Origin: Caballeronia pedi
Lineage (GTDB): Bacteria > Pseudomonadota > Gammaproteobacteria > Burkholderiales > Burkholderiaceae
Direction of reading: 5' to 3'
Assembly (NCBI RefSeq): GCF_001544915.2
Contig: NZ_FCOE02000035.1
Coordinates: 1 to 64,000, forward strand
DNA length: 64,000 nt
Shown here piece after piece: positions 52,745 to 61,486 of the stretch (its first letter is position 1; every line of letters starts with the position of its first letter). The notes beneath the pieces were generated by a model, which made no database searches, was not told the DNA's origin, and saw only the letters and a program-made list of their open reading frames with translations. The position numbers were made by a program, and so were the translations under genes.

Positions 52745-52952
52745 CGGAGGCAGTGCCCGCGCTTGCCGGACGGCGGCGCGCCGGCATCGCTGCCGCCGGG
52801 TGCCGTAACGAACAGTCGCGCTGCGCATTCTGGTGCACGCTCCTTCACTTGCGCAGAGGAGCGGCCAGCCTTCGCGATTTTCAATTGCATGACGAATTCG
52901 TCCTGGCGCCGGGCCGCGCGACGACATGCTCCCACGCAGGAGGGGTACTACA
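52745..52952. other. Gap between acetyltransferase and flippase genes
   Basis: 208 bp with no recognisable gene. An ATG at 52741 overlaps the acetyltransferase stop (ATGA) and opens 72 codons to 52959, but the product is Arg/Cys-rich with no family resemblance, so I do not call it a gene. It may be a leftover of a deleted gene. AGGAGGGG at 52938-52945 is the ribosome site of the flippase. Confidence 0.35.
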
Positions 52953-54326
52953 GTGCTGAGCGCAGCGGTGCAATCGGTAAGACGACGCCTCGGCGGAGTG
53001 CATCAGGATCACAAGCGGATCGCCAGAAGCGCGGTCGTCCTCCTGATATTCGTGATCGCCGGGAAGTGCATAGGCGCGTCGAAGGAAATGGCGATCGCGT
53101 ATCGCTACGGCATCAGCGGGACCGTCGACGCCTATCAGTTCGCGCTCACGCTCGTCACCTGGCTGCCGACGATGGTCACGAACGTGCTGAGCGTGCTGCT
53201 CGTCCCCGCGCTCGTCTCGCTCAAGGAAGACAAGTCGCAGCGCAACGGCTTTCTAGGCGAACTCGAAGGTGTGGGGCTCGTCATCGGCCTCGCGTCCTGT
53301 CTTCTGCTTTGGTCCGTCTGGCCGTATCTGGCCGAAGTCATCGCGGGCAGTCTCGCCGAATCGACGCGCGACATGTGCCGGGAAATGATCATCAGCATGC
53401 TGCCCGTCGGCGTGCTGACCTTCTCGATCTGCATCTCGTCGTCGCGGTTGCAGGCGTCGGGCAAGCACATCAACACCTTGCTGGAATGCGTGCCGGCGAT
53501 CGGCCTGCTCGTCTTCGTGCTCGCCGCGCGCAACAACACGTCGATTTTTCCGCTCGTGGTGGGCACGTCGCTCGGCTTCGTGGTTCAGGCCGCGTGGCTG
53601 CGCGTGCTCGCCAAACGCGCCGATTCGATGCCCGCGCTGCCGCGCGTCTCGATGCGCGCGAAGCAGTGGCCGGCCGCGATCCGCTCGATGGGCACGCTTA
53701 CGATCGGCTCGGTCGTTGCGAGCCTGTGGATTCCCGTCGATCAGTATTTCATGGCGCAGCAGGGCGATGGCGCGATTGCGACGCTCGGTTATGCGAACCG
53801 GCTGCTTTCGCTCGTGCTCAGCATGGGCGCGCTCGCCATCACGCGCGCGACTTTGCCGATTCTCGCTGAGATTCTGCATCGCGGCGATCACGCGCGGGCG
53901 CGCAGCACTGCGCTGAAATGGTCGGGGATCATGACGGCGCTCGGCCTCGCCGGCGGCTGCATCGCGTATGCGCTCGCGCCTTACGTGGTCAAGTTGCTGT
54001 TTCAGAAGGGCGCCTTTACGGCTGAGGACACGCTTGCCGTCACTACACTGTTCCGCTTCGGATTGCTGCAGGTGCCTTTTTACTTCGGCATGTGTGTGCT
54101 GGTGCAGTTGTTTGCCAGCGAGACGCGGTATCGGGCGATTTCGGTCATTTCGCTCGTCGGCTTCGGGACCAAGATCATCGGCAATATTGTTCTTGTTCGT
54201 ATCTTTGGTGCGCAGGGTGTGCTGCTCGCTACGGGCATCGGCGCGATTGCTGTGCTCGTGTGCTATATCTTCTGGACGCGCTTTGCGCCGCCTTTCGTGG
54301 GCAAGGATGCGGCTGCTTCGGAATGA
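52953..54326 (+). CDS. MurJ/Wzx-like lipid-linked glycan flippase
   Basis: 457 residues from GTG 52953, with a strong AGGAGGGG 7 nt upstream (an ATG nine codons earlier lacks a site). About 13-14 hydrophobic segments and MVF-family motifs (K-E-M-A-I-A-Y-R-Y-G, G-Y-A-N-R-L-L-S-L-V-L, F-Q-K-G-A-F-T-A-E-D-T). Translocates undecaprenyl-linked repeat units to the periplasm. Setting in a glycan locus favours polysaccharide export over cell-wall synthesis. Confidence 0.88.
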   Translation: MLSAAVQSVRRRLGGVHQDHKRIARSAVVLLIFVIAGKCIGASKEMAIAYRYGISGTVDAYQFALTLVTWLPTMVTNVLSVLLVPALVSLKEDKSQRNGFLGELEGVGLVIGLASCLLLWSVWPYLAEVIAGSLAESTRDMCREMIISMLPVGVLTFSICISSSRLQASGKHINTLLECVPAIGLLVFVLAARNNTSIFPLVVGTSLGFVVQAAWLRVLAKRADSMPALPRVSMRAKQWPAAIRSMGTLTIGSVVASLWIPVDQYFMAQQGDGAIATLGYANRLLSLVLSMGALAITRATLPILAEILHRGDHARARSTALKWSGIMTALGLAGGCIAYALAPYVVKLLFQKGAFTAEDTLAVTTLFRFGLLQVPFYFGMCVLVQLFASETRYRAISVISLVGFGTKIIGNIVLVRIFGAQGVLLATGIGAIAVLVCYIFWTRFAPPFVGKDAAASE

Positions 54327-54445
54327 AGCCATGCTGCTTGTTCTGTTGACGCGCGGAATCGCGTGATATTCCTGCGGAAGGTATGGATTTTTTGTTGAGG
54401 GATGCAAAGTTGCCTGGTGAAAGCGCCTGATTCGTTTCGGGCCTT

Positions 54446-54497
54446 CGCCGGATCCCGTTAGCGTGTCGGTCTATTCGCGTTGCCCCTGTGCGGGGCG
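54446..54497. repeat. Palindromic extragenic repeat, left half only
   Basis: CGCCGGATCCCGTTAGCGTG, then GTT-G-CCCC-TGTGC-GGGG as in the 17134 copy, after which similarity stops at GCCCTCCGC. The right half is missing or replaced, making this a truncated copy 120 bp after the flippase stop. Confidence 0.75.
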
Positions 54498-54652
54498 CCC
54501 TCCGCTAAAATCTGCCCCGCCGACAAACTTTGACACGCTGGACGCGGGATTGTCGCACCTTCGCGACCGGCTCTAGACCTCCCGAACCAGGCGCGGTCCG
54601 TCGCGCGATCCCGCCTCGAATCGCGGGGTGATTCGGAATGAACTCCGCTCTC

Positions 54653-55168
54653 TCAAAGGTAGCCATGCGCCTGATGCACGCGCTCAACGATGTCCGATTG
54701 TTCGCTCATGCTGACTCCGGCCCGAAGCTACGCACGCGCATCATGAGATGAATTGCGCGCCTCACGAATTCCGCACGCAACACCTCAATGGCGTTGATAT
54801 GCGGGCGCAACGCGCGCGCGTCATATTCCATGAGCGAGTGAGTTCAGCGCTATTTTTGCGTCAGCGAGTGGTGCGATTCGCAGCCGATGCATAGGCTTTT
54901 CATGCTCTCGTAGCGCGTCGACCGTTTGCTGCAGCGTTGCGAAGAGCACGCGCTTAGACGCGGCGCGCGCGTGGGAAAAGACGGCCCGCTGTTGGAATGC
55001 TGGGGGAAACTGTCGATTCTTGTTCTTGCAATTGCACCGGTCTAGCTCCTGTGTCGGTCCGACACCGCCACCTTGGTCTCTCAGGCAAGGGGGCGGGCGG
55101 GAGCAATGGCAGGTTGACAGACCGGGACGCATAACCATTACCGGCGAGCCTTGCGGCTCCCCCGCCAA
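54653..55168 (-). other. Three overlapping short minus-strand frames, possible gene remnant
   Basis: Read on the minus strand, an open frame ends at 54821. A second (ATG 54831 to TGA 54706, 41 codons, M-E-Y-D-A-R-A-L-R-P-H) starts inside its end, and a third (ATG 54709 to 54653, 18 codons) overlaps by ATGA. Such serial overlaps look like a decayed or frameshifted gene rather than chance, but no family is recognised. The surrounding 54498-55425 contains nothing else I can name. Confidence 0.25.
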
Positions 55169-55425
55169 GTCCCGTCCATAGAGTAGACGTACCGAAGCAC
55201 CATGCGCCGATGGTCTAGATCGGCGCGCGGGGTCTAACGCTTCGCTCGCGTTGCGCGAGCGTTGCGGGTTAATTGCGTCTGCAAGCTGTCAAACCTGCGG
55301 CCGACACAACCACGCGTCGGTTGGCATAAGCGGAGCGCACGAGCAGCGCGACGTGGTCGCATCGATCAAGCGCGCCAACGATGCGATACGCGGCAGCGGT
55401 TCGGTCGACGCAAGCAGCGGGACGT

Positions 55426-55495
55426 TTCCGGCACGCGAATCTCTGCATTGCCTTGATTCTCGCCTATGTGAACAGTCGCACTCGCACGCAGAAAC
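55426..55495. repeat. 70-bp direct repeat, copy A (left of toxin module)
   Basis: Matches 56898-56967 at about 64 of 70 positions in direct orientation. It ends at the exact point where the toxin-like coding sequence begins. Both copies encode E-N-Q-G-N-A-E-I-R-V-P-E on the minus strand, hinting that the repeat is a piece of a former gene end. Confidence 0.85.
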
Positions 55496-55499
55496 GATA

Positions 55500-56123
55500 G
55501 CAGGCGCGTGGACCGCCTTCGTATCGTCCGGCGCGGCTACCGCCGTCGCAGGTGGCGCGGCTACAGCGGTAATTCTGAGCGTGCCCGGCGATACCGCGAA
55601 GGATAAGGACAAAGCGAAAACGGACACGGACGTAATGACACGCACGCGAGAGCGCGATTGCAAATGTCCGGCGGATAGGGGGACGATGGGTCCTGTAAAC
55701 CATTCCATGCCCCAACTTTCTGCGCAATATCAGCAGTATGTAACTGGCTTTCCGCGCGGCATGGAATGGATTTATATGAATAAAGACTTTGATGGCTTTC
55801 AGTCTTCGCAATGCTTATTGCAAGAGGCAAAAGCAAACTATGAGTTCTTTTTCGAAAATAATGGAAAGCCTAACTTCATGTTTCTTCGAGGCAAGGGGCC
55901 AAAAAATCATGGAAAAGTCAAAAACAGACCCGCTTACGAGCGGACACGAGATCAGGCCAGGGGGCAAAGCGATATCGTGCGATCGAGTCCGCCGGCCAAG
56001 CTGAACTGGTATTTCATGCAATTGAAGTTCTACACATGGGCTACTGCCGAATTCGCGGAAAATGGGTACGCCATCACCATGCAGTTTAAACCTATGAATA
56101 TCAATCAGAGGGTTCTGAGATGA
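55500..56123 (+). CDS. Tox-REase-5 polymorphic toxin domain (5'-truncated effector)
   Basis: The frame is open from 55251. Coding resemblance starts just after the repeat: a Gly/Ala hydrophobic linker, then T-R-T-R-E-R-D-C-K-C-P. The Tox-REase-5 core follows: G-P-V-N-H-S-M, Y-Q-Q-Y-V-T-G-F-P-R-G-M-E-W, F-D-G-F...L-L-Q-E-A-K-A (nuclease Asp and E-x-K), and L-N-W-Y-F-M-Q. Family members are DNase tips of type VI secretion or PAAR effectors. No delivery domain is attached; possible starts are GTG 55581 or ATG 55635, neither with a clear ribosome site. GC is well below the locus average. Probably an orphan toxin tip. Confidence 0.8.
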   Translation, partial: AGAWTAFVSSGAATAVAGGAATAVILSVPGDTAKDKDKAKTDTDVMTRTRERDCKCPADRGTMGPVNHSMPQLSAQYQQYVTGFPRGMEWIYMNKDFDGFQSSQCLLQEAKANYEFFFENNGKPNFMFLRGKGPKNHGKVKNRPAYERTRDQARGQSDIVRSSPPAKLNWYFMQLKFYTWATAEFAENGYAITMQFKPMNINQRVLR

Positions 56124-56830
56124 AGAATGCCGAGACGATTATTGACGTTGAGTTGCGGCTTGTACTACGCCTGTCGGAGAAGATGCTGCCCACGACAAAG
56201 AAGCAGTGTGATGAAGTTTGGGAGTTCGCTAAATTGTTAGAACGCGCTGGACTCGAAATTAATCAGTGGTATGTGATGGGCGACTCAACTATCCCTGCGT
56301 TCAATGGATTTGGCCCAACCGAGCCGTTGATTAAATCCGCAGAAACAGAATTTGACTCGGTTTATCAGTCAACGCATATCTGGAACGGGCGGGACGGTCG
56401 AAACGGCGCCGGATTCGGGTCTGAATTTACCATCGGTGAGCGGTCAAAGTTCGAATTCAGGGGCGACGGAATTAATAGTCTGTACTCGTATCATCGAGTC
56501 GCCGATCTAATCAAGGGTTCGCTGACAATTTGGCCCGGTTTGTTGGTACAAGCAGGCCCATATGAATATCGCGTCACAAAAAAGGTCTTTCCCGATCGTC
56601 CCGGCGTGGGCTGGATGCTCTATCTGCCGCGTCGGATCGAGCATGAGCAGGTGCCGGAAGCCCCGATGCTGCGCTACGTGAAAGACATCAACGGCACTGA
56701 GGGAACTATCATCATCAGCGTGATCGACGAAGCGTTCAACGTCGATAACCCTGAGCATGTGCGAGTTGCGAATGCCATTGAAATTCGACTCGCGGACCAA
56801 GGATTGTTACCGCGATATGCTGACCTTTAA
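56120..56830 (+). CDS. Imm52-family immunity protein
   Basis: 236 residues; its ATG overlaps the toxin stop (ATGA). G-P-T-E-P-L-I, W-N-G-R-D-G-R-N-G-A-G and the Y-L-P-R-R-I segment match Imm52, the immunity family usually found next to Tox-REase-5. Cytoplasmic, no signal peptide. GC and codon use are lower and looser than in neighbouring genes, as is usual for horizontally moved toxin-immunity pairs. Confidence 0.82.
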   Translation: MKNAETIIDVELRLVLRLSEKMLPTTKKQCDEVWEFAKLLERAGLEINQWYVMGDSTIPAFNGFGPTEPLIKSAETEFDSVYQSTHIWNGRDGRNGAGFGSEFTIGERSKFEFRGDGINSLYSYHRVADLIKGSLTIWPGLLVQAGPYEYRVTKKVFPDRPGVGWMLYLPRRIEHEQVPEAPMLRYVKDINGTEGTIIISVIDEAFNVDNPEHVRVANAIEIRLADQGLLPRYADL

Positions 56831-56897
56831 CCGCTAATACTTCAGGCCGCCTCGCGCGGGCCTTGTCTTATGGCCGTTCGTCTTCCTCGTTGGCGTC

Positions 56898-56967
56898 TTC
56901 CGGCACGCGAATTTCTGCATTGCCTTGATTCTCGCTTATGCAAACAGTCGCACGCACACGCAGAAAC
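56898..56967. repeat. 70-bp direct repeat, copy B (right of immunity gene)
   Basis: Direct copy of 55426-55495 with about six substitutions. On the minus strand it is part of a frame F-L-R-V-R-A-T-V-C-I-S-E-N-Q-G-N that ends at TAA 56868. Together the copies bracket the toxin and immunity genes. Confidence 0.85.
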
Positions 56968-57173
56968 TTCGCGCGATGCAGAGAACGCGTGGAAATGACT
57001 TGTCGCGGACAGCGGCGGCGTCGGTCCGCACCGGGGGAAGAGTGTTAGATTAGCGCGACACGACAAGTAACATTGTGTCGAGATTCGCGTCGGCCGTCGG
57101 GCGCATCAGGGGCCTACACCCAAGCAAACAGCAGATAGAAAAATCTCTCAAAATCTATGATGTAGAGCCGAAT

Positions 57174-57265
57174 ACCTACTTTCTCTGCAGCAGCAAAGAA
57201 AGTAGGTGCCGCCCCGGACAGGGGCAACGCTAATAAACCGACACGAATACGGGATGATCCAGCGA
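57174..57265. repeat. Palindromic extragenic repeat, right half plus hairpin
   Basis: An 11-bp stem ACCTACTTTCT / AGAAAGTAGGT (57174-57184 with 57197-57207) is followed by GCCCC-GGACA-GGGGC-AACGCTAAT and an ACGGGATGATCC tail. The second part corresponds to the right half of the 17134 element. The 56831-57278 gap holds nothing else recognised apart from direct-repeat copy B. Confidence 0.75.
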
Positions 57266-57278
57266 CGAAAGCCCGCAT

Positions 57279-59216
57279 TCACCCCTGCTCGAACACACGC
57301 TTGAACATCGGCACCAGAAAGCGATTCCCATATTCGCTCATATGATGGTAGTCCGAATAAAGCGGCCGGCCTTCATGCGAACCCATACACTTTCCATTCG
57401 GGCAAAGATAAGGCCGCGGATCGAGCAGATGGATGCCGCATTGATCATGCGCCTGCCGCATCGCCTGCAATAACGCGCCGTTGCGCTCCACGTAGTCGGA
57501 CATCGTGATCGACAAATCCGGCGCCTTCGGATCCTTCATCTTCTCGCGCGCGAGCGTCAGCGGCACATTGAAGTCGAATTCGGGAATCGGCTCGACCAGA
57601 TAGACCGGACGGATCTGCGCGATACGACAAACCGTCGAGAGAAAGTGCTCGCGATACTGCGCGGTCGAGAACGGCGTAGGCATCTGTCCAGGCCGCTCGG
57701 GATTGACGAACGAGAAGTCATCCATGGTCGGCCCCGACCAGTATTGCGACCAGTGATTCGCGATTATCACCGGCGACTTCGCAGTCTGATCGCGGCTCAG
57801 GATATCGATGTACTTCCGGTCCTGATCGAAGCAGTCGCCATTGCCACGGCGGATGCCGTAGATCGTCGGGCATCCTTCGATCGTGATGAGCAACACATCG
57901 CTCGACTTGCCGCCGGGCACGGCCGCGACCACCGCCTCGGCGATCGCTTCCGCATGACTGTCGCCGATGACCACCACACGGCTCAGCTTCTGCCGCCCCG
58001 CGACGTCGCACGGATCGATCATCATGTGGCATTTCGTCGTGTGCGGATTCGTGTCGTAGGTCTCGCTGTCGGCGATGAACACCGAGCGGTCGAAACGAGT
58101 CGGCACGCCCTGGCTCGCGTAGATGCTGCCGCCGCCTATCGCGAGCAGCACGGTGAAAACGAGCACCGGGCGCAGCGTGAAGAGCCTCGGGAATACGCGT
58201 GCTTCGTCGCCCGCCGCCGGTTTTCTCGTCTTCGATTCGACCAGCGCATACGACAGATAGCCCATCACGAATCCACCCGCGATGGCGCCCGCGCGCCAGG
58301 GGAGCGAGCCGTCCTTGTCGAAGTACGTGAGCGCGACGACGAACGGCCAGTGCCACAGATAAACCGAATACGAAATCCTGCCGATGAACTGCGCGAACCG
58401 GTTGCCCGTGAGGACCGAATTCCTGCGCGCCGCGAGGATGACGAGCGCCGTGCCCAGCACCGGCACGAGCGCGAGGAAACCCGGCCACGCATCGTTCTCG
58501 TTGAAGGTGAACGTGCCGTACAGGAGCATCGCAAGCCCGACGAGTTCCATCGTGCGGCGAGCGGGCCTGCCGGCGTGGACCGGGAACAGGCAGACGAGGC
58601 CGCCCGCGAGCATCTCCCACGCGCGCGTCGGCAGCAGGAAGAACGCGGCCGTCGGCCATTTGGTGGGATCGGAGAGATAGGCGCACAAGGCGAAGGACGC
58701 GAGCGCGACGCCGATCAGCGCGATCACCGTTCCGCGCTGTCCGAACAGCTTGCGCACGAGCAGAATGCCGAGCGGATACAGCAGATAGAACTGCCATTCG
58801 ACGGACAGCGACCACGTGTGCAACAGCCACTTCAGGTGCGAGCGGACATCGAAGTAACCCGCTTCACGCCAGTAGACGATATTGGAAAAGAACCCGAGGC
58901 TCGACGACGCCGCCTTGCCGAACGCGCGGAACTCGGATGGCAGAAGAACGACCCATCCGAACACTAGGAGTACGAAGCATAGACACGCCAACGCCGGAAT
59001 GATGCGTCTGGCACGGTCGGCATAGAAGCCCCATACGGAAAACTTGCCCTTATCGATGCGCCTGAAGATGATGTCCGTCATCAGGTAGCCTGAAATGACG
59101 AAGAAGACGTCGACGCCGAGAAAGCCGCCCTTGAAGCCAGGCACGTCGAAGTGGAACAGGACGACCGCGAGTACCGCAAACGCGCGCAAGCCGTTTATGT
59201 CGTTACGAAAGTTCAT
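57279..59216 (-). CDS. OafA/YrhL-type acyltransferase with C-terminal SGNH domain
   Basis: 645 residues from ATG 59216 (M-N-F-R-N-D-I-N-G-L-R-A-F-A-V). The first ~360 form an Acyl_transf_3 membrane domain of about ten segments with the catalytic F-H-F-D near residue 22 and F-F-V-I-S-G-Y-L. The C-terminal ~270 are an SGNH-like domain (V-V-I-G-D-S-H-A-E-A; ending with a D-Y-H-H-M-S-E-Y-G block V). Transfers acetyl or similar groups from the cytoplasm onto periplasmic glycan. Confidence 0.92.
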   Translation of the reverse strand: MNFRNDINGLRAFAVLAVVLFHFDVPGFKGGFLGVDVFFVISGYLMTDIIFRRIDKGKFSVWGFYADRARRIIPALACLCFVLLVFGWVVLLPSEFRAFGKAASSSLGFFSNIVYWREAGYFDVRSHLKWLLHTWSLSVEWQFYLLYPLGILLVRKLFGQRGTVIALIGVALASFALCAYLSDPTKWPTAAFFLLPTRAWEMLAGGLVCLFPVHAGRPARRTMELVGLAMLLYGTFTFNENDAWPGFLALVPVLGTALVILAARRNSVLTGNRFAQFIGRISYSVYLWHWPFVVALTYFDKDGSLPWRAGAIAGGFVMGYLSYALVESKTRKPAAGDEARVFPRLFTLRPVLVFTVLLAIGGGSIYASQGVPTRFDRSVFIADSETYDTNPHTTKCHMMIDPCDVAGRQKLSRVVVIGDSHAEAIAEAVVAAVPGGKSSDVLLITIEGCPTIYGIRRGNGDCFDQDRKYIDILSRDQTAKSPVIIANHWSQYWSGPTMDDFSFVNPERPGQMPTPFSTAQYREHFLSTVCRIAQIRPVYLVEPIPEFDFNVPLTLAREKMKDPKAPDLSITMSDYVERNGALLQAMRQAHDQCGIHLLDPRPYLCPNGKCMGSHEGRPLYSDYHHMSEYGNRFLVPMFKRVFEQG

Positions 59217-59337
59217 GGCGCTTCCCTCATTCTTCTTGTGCGGCGCGCACGCACAGGCGCGGCGCAATGGCATGTCGCCACTGCGCCGCGCGAGCGTACC
59301 GCTCGTTATCTAGCGTCTTCTTGCTATGTGTGTCACA

Positions 59338-60348
59338 TCAAACGAACAACCCGAACTCCATTTCCGCAAGCCGGCTATCTTCGGACTGCGTCGCCCGCGC
59401 GACTTCTGCCATGGTCGCGGGCTGCATGCCGTAGGTCTCTCTCAGATACCTCTGGTGCTTCAGAATCGCCTCGAGCACCGCGAGGTTTTCGGCGAGATTC
59501 GCGCCGAAGTTATGCGGATGCCACCAGAGATGAAAGGATCGTCCCGTGCGCGCGGCCGAGGTCATCGACTGCTTGATCCGATGGATACGCAGCCATTCCA
59601 GCGCGGATTTGTTGCGCGCGAACGGACGCAGGAAGCGGCTCGAACGCACATCGACGAGACCATGCGACGGGCGCGGATCGAACGCGTGATCACCCGAGAG
59701 ATTGATGTAGGCATCGGCGAGACGCGCCGCGCGGCGCACCGCTGCTTCGTCCGCGCGCGATGTTTCGCGATACATCCAGCTGCGCTCGGTGCCGCGATAC
59801 GCGATGAGGCCATGCTCCCTGCACACGGAGAGATACGCGCTGTTCACCTGATTGCGTGGAAAGACGATGCTCGCGGGCGGATCGGCGAGACGCCGGATCG
59901 ATGCGACCGATGCTTCCATATCGGCGGCGAATTGCGCCTTGTCCTGGCCCGCTTCGAGACAGTAGTAATGGCCGAACGTATGGCTCGCGAGTTCGCTGCC
60001 TTCGGTATCGACGATCTGGCGCGCGAGCGACAGCCCATAATGGTACGGATCGCTTTTCTCGTCGGCGCCGATCGAATCCAGATAACCGTCCGCATACGGG
60101 CTGAGCTTCGCATCGGTGTAGGTCGGACGGATGTCGGGCAGATTCGCGAGCAGATCCTTCTTGTTGTCGTAGAGCAGCATGCCGACCGTCGCCCAGGTCG
60201 CCTTCACGCGATACTTCGAGAACATCGCGAGCATGGCCGGAATCGCCTCGCGCACGCCGAGGATGTTCTTACCGTAGGTCGCGATCGTGCGATGGTCGCG
60301 CACGCCCCACATCAGTTCGAAATCGAGCGAAATCAGGAAGTAGGACAT
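59338..60348 (-). CDS. Polysaccharide deacetylase-family protein
   Basis: 336 residues from ATG 60348. NodB-fold motifs: L-D-F-E-L (Asp), S-H-T-F-G-H-Y (metal H-x3-H), R-N-Q-V-N and W-W-H-P-H-N. No signal peptide, so it may act on cytoplasmic lipid-linked sugars or be exported another way. Lies 5 bp after the EpsG-like polymerase. Removes N- or O-acetyl from a glycan repeat unit by inference. Confidence 0.85.
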   Translation of the reverse strand: MSYFLISLDFELMWGVRDHRTIATYGKNILGVREAIPAMLAMFSKYRVKATWATVGMLLYDNKKDLLANLPDIRPTYTDAKLSPYADGYLDSIGADEKSDPYHYGLSLARQIVDTEGSELASHTFGHYYCLEAGQDKAQFAADMEASVASIRRLADPPASIVFPRNQVNSAYLSVCREHGLIAYRGTERSWMYRETSRADEAAVRRAARLADAYINLSGDHAFDPRPSHGLVDVRSSRFLRPFARNKSALEWLRIHRIKQSMTSAARTGRSFHLWWHPHNFGANLAENLAVLEAILKHQRYLRETYGMQPATMAEVARATQSEDSRLAEMEFGLFV

Positions 60349-60353
60349 CGTCG

Positions 60354-61442
60354 TCAGGGCATCAGGAAGTAGTGGTAGACGCCTTCGAAATAACTCTTCG
60401 TTGCGTCGGCGGCGACGGCCACGAACACGCCGAAGGTGATGACGAGAACGGCTGCGTTCTTGAACTTGATCTCCGGCGCGAGGAACGGCAGCAGCAAGGG
60501 CACGCAATACCAGACGCGGCCCTTCGCGAACGGGAACACGAAGAACGCGACGACCAGATACACGAACAGGCCGACGTGCATCATCGACACGCGCGTGAGG
60601 CTGTTCTGACGGGCCGTATCGGGCGAGCGCCACGTCGAGTACAGCACCATCACGGAGGCCATCGTATAGAACAACAGAAGCGCCAGCAGCTTGATCGTGA
60701 AGTTTTCCTGATAGCCGGTGTATTCGTCGATACGCCGTCCGCCGTAAGTCGCGAACAGGAAGCGCGCCGCCGACGCCAGCACGACCGCCACCACGCTGAC
60801 CGCGACGAGCGCGCGCGCCTTCTTTTTCTCGCCGAAGAAGCCAGCGGTCAGCAGAAACGCCGTGGGCACCGCGAAGGTCGTGTGCACGAAGCTCGCGAGG
60901 CCCATGCCAAGCGTCGGCCGGTTGAAGCGGCACGCGAACAGCATCGCGATCGCAAGGCCGAAACCCTGGCGAATCTGGAACAGCCCGACCGTGGCGAGCG
61001 CATACGGAATGACGAGCCACAACACCAGCCCGATGAGCGGCCGGCGCGTCTGCAACAGCGCATACATCACGATCAGATTGAGCAGCACCACCGTGATCCG
61101 GATGCCGCCTTCGGGCGTCACGCCGAACGCGTTGAGCAAAATGACCCACGAGCGCCAGCCCAGCTCCTCGGTGATAAGGCTGATGAGAAAGCCCATATCC
61201 GACTCGCGGTTCCGGTAGAACTGCACGAGCCAGTGCCAGTCCGTCGAGCGGAAATAATTGATGTACGCTTCCTGGTCGAAAATCAGACCGACGCTGCGCT
61301 CGCGAAACGCCAGGATCGAGATCGCGGCGGTCGCCAGCGCGAGGAACGCCCATCCTGAAGGCGTCATGAAATACGCGAATCCTGTCACGCGCCTCGCGGG
61401 TGCCTTCTGCTGCGCGGTGTTGTCCATTGTCGTTGCTTGCAT
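60354..61442 (-). CDS. EpsG-family O-antigen/EPS polymerase
   Basis: 362 residues with about 10-11 hydrophobic segments and EpsG features: Y-I-N-Y-F-R near the start and F-Q-I-R-Q-G-F-G-L-A-I-A in the middle (R-Q-x-x-A motif). Probably polymerises the repeat units flipped by the MurJ/Wzx-like protein. Start chosen at 61442; an alternative ATG five codons in is possible. Confidence 0.82.
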   Translation of the reverse strand: MQATTMDNTAQQKAPARRVTGFAYFMTPSGWAFLALATAAISILAFRERSVGLIFDQEAYINYFRSTDWHWLVQFYRNRESDMGFLISLITEELGWRSWVILLNAFGVTPEGGIRITVVLLNLIVMYALLQTRRPLIGLVLWLVIPYALATVGLFQIRQGFGLAIAMLFACRFNRPTLGMGLASFVHTTFAVPTAFLLTAGFFGEKKKARALVAVSVVAVVLASAARFLFATYGGRRIDEYTGYQENFTIKLLALLLFYTMASVMVLYSTWRSPDTARQNSLTRVSMMHVGLFVYLVVAFFVFPFAKGRVWYCVPLLLPFLAPEIKFKNAAVLVITFGVFVAVAADATKSYFEGVYHYFLMP

Positions 61443-61486
61443 CGCTTGGCCTTTGTCGCTTTAGTTATAGTGTGTTACGCGCGGCT

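Noticed and set aside
53253..54407. A 384-codon minus-strand frame opposite the flippase
   Set aside because: Highly charged Arg/His product without family resemblance; the plus-strand membrane protein is convincing.
55052..55064. TGTCGG-T-CCGACA palindrome as an insertion-sequence end
   Set aside because: No matching partner end or transposase fragment nearby.
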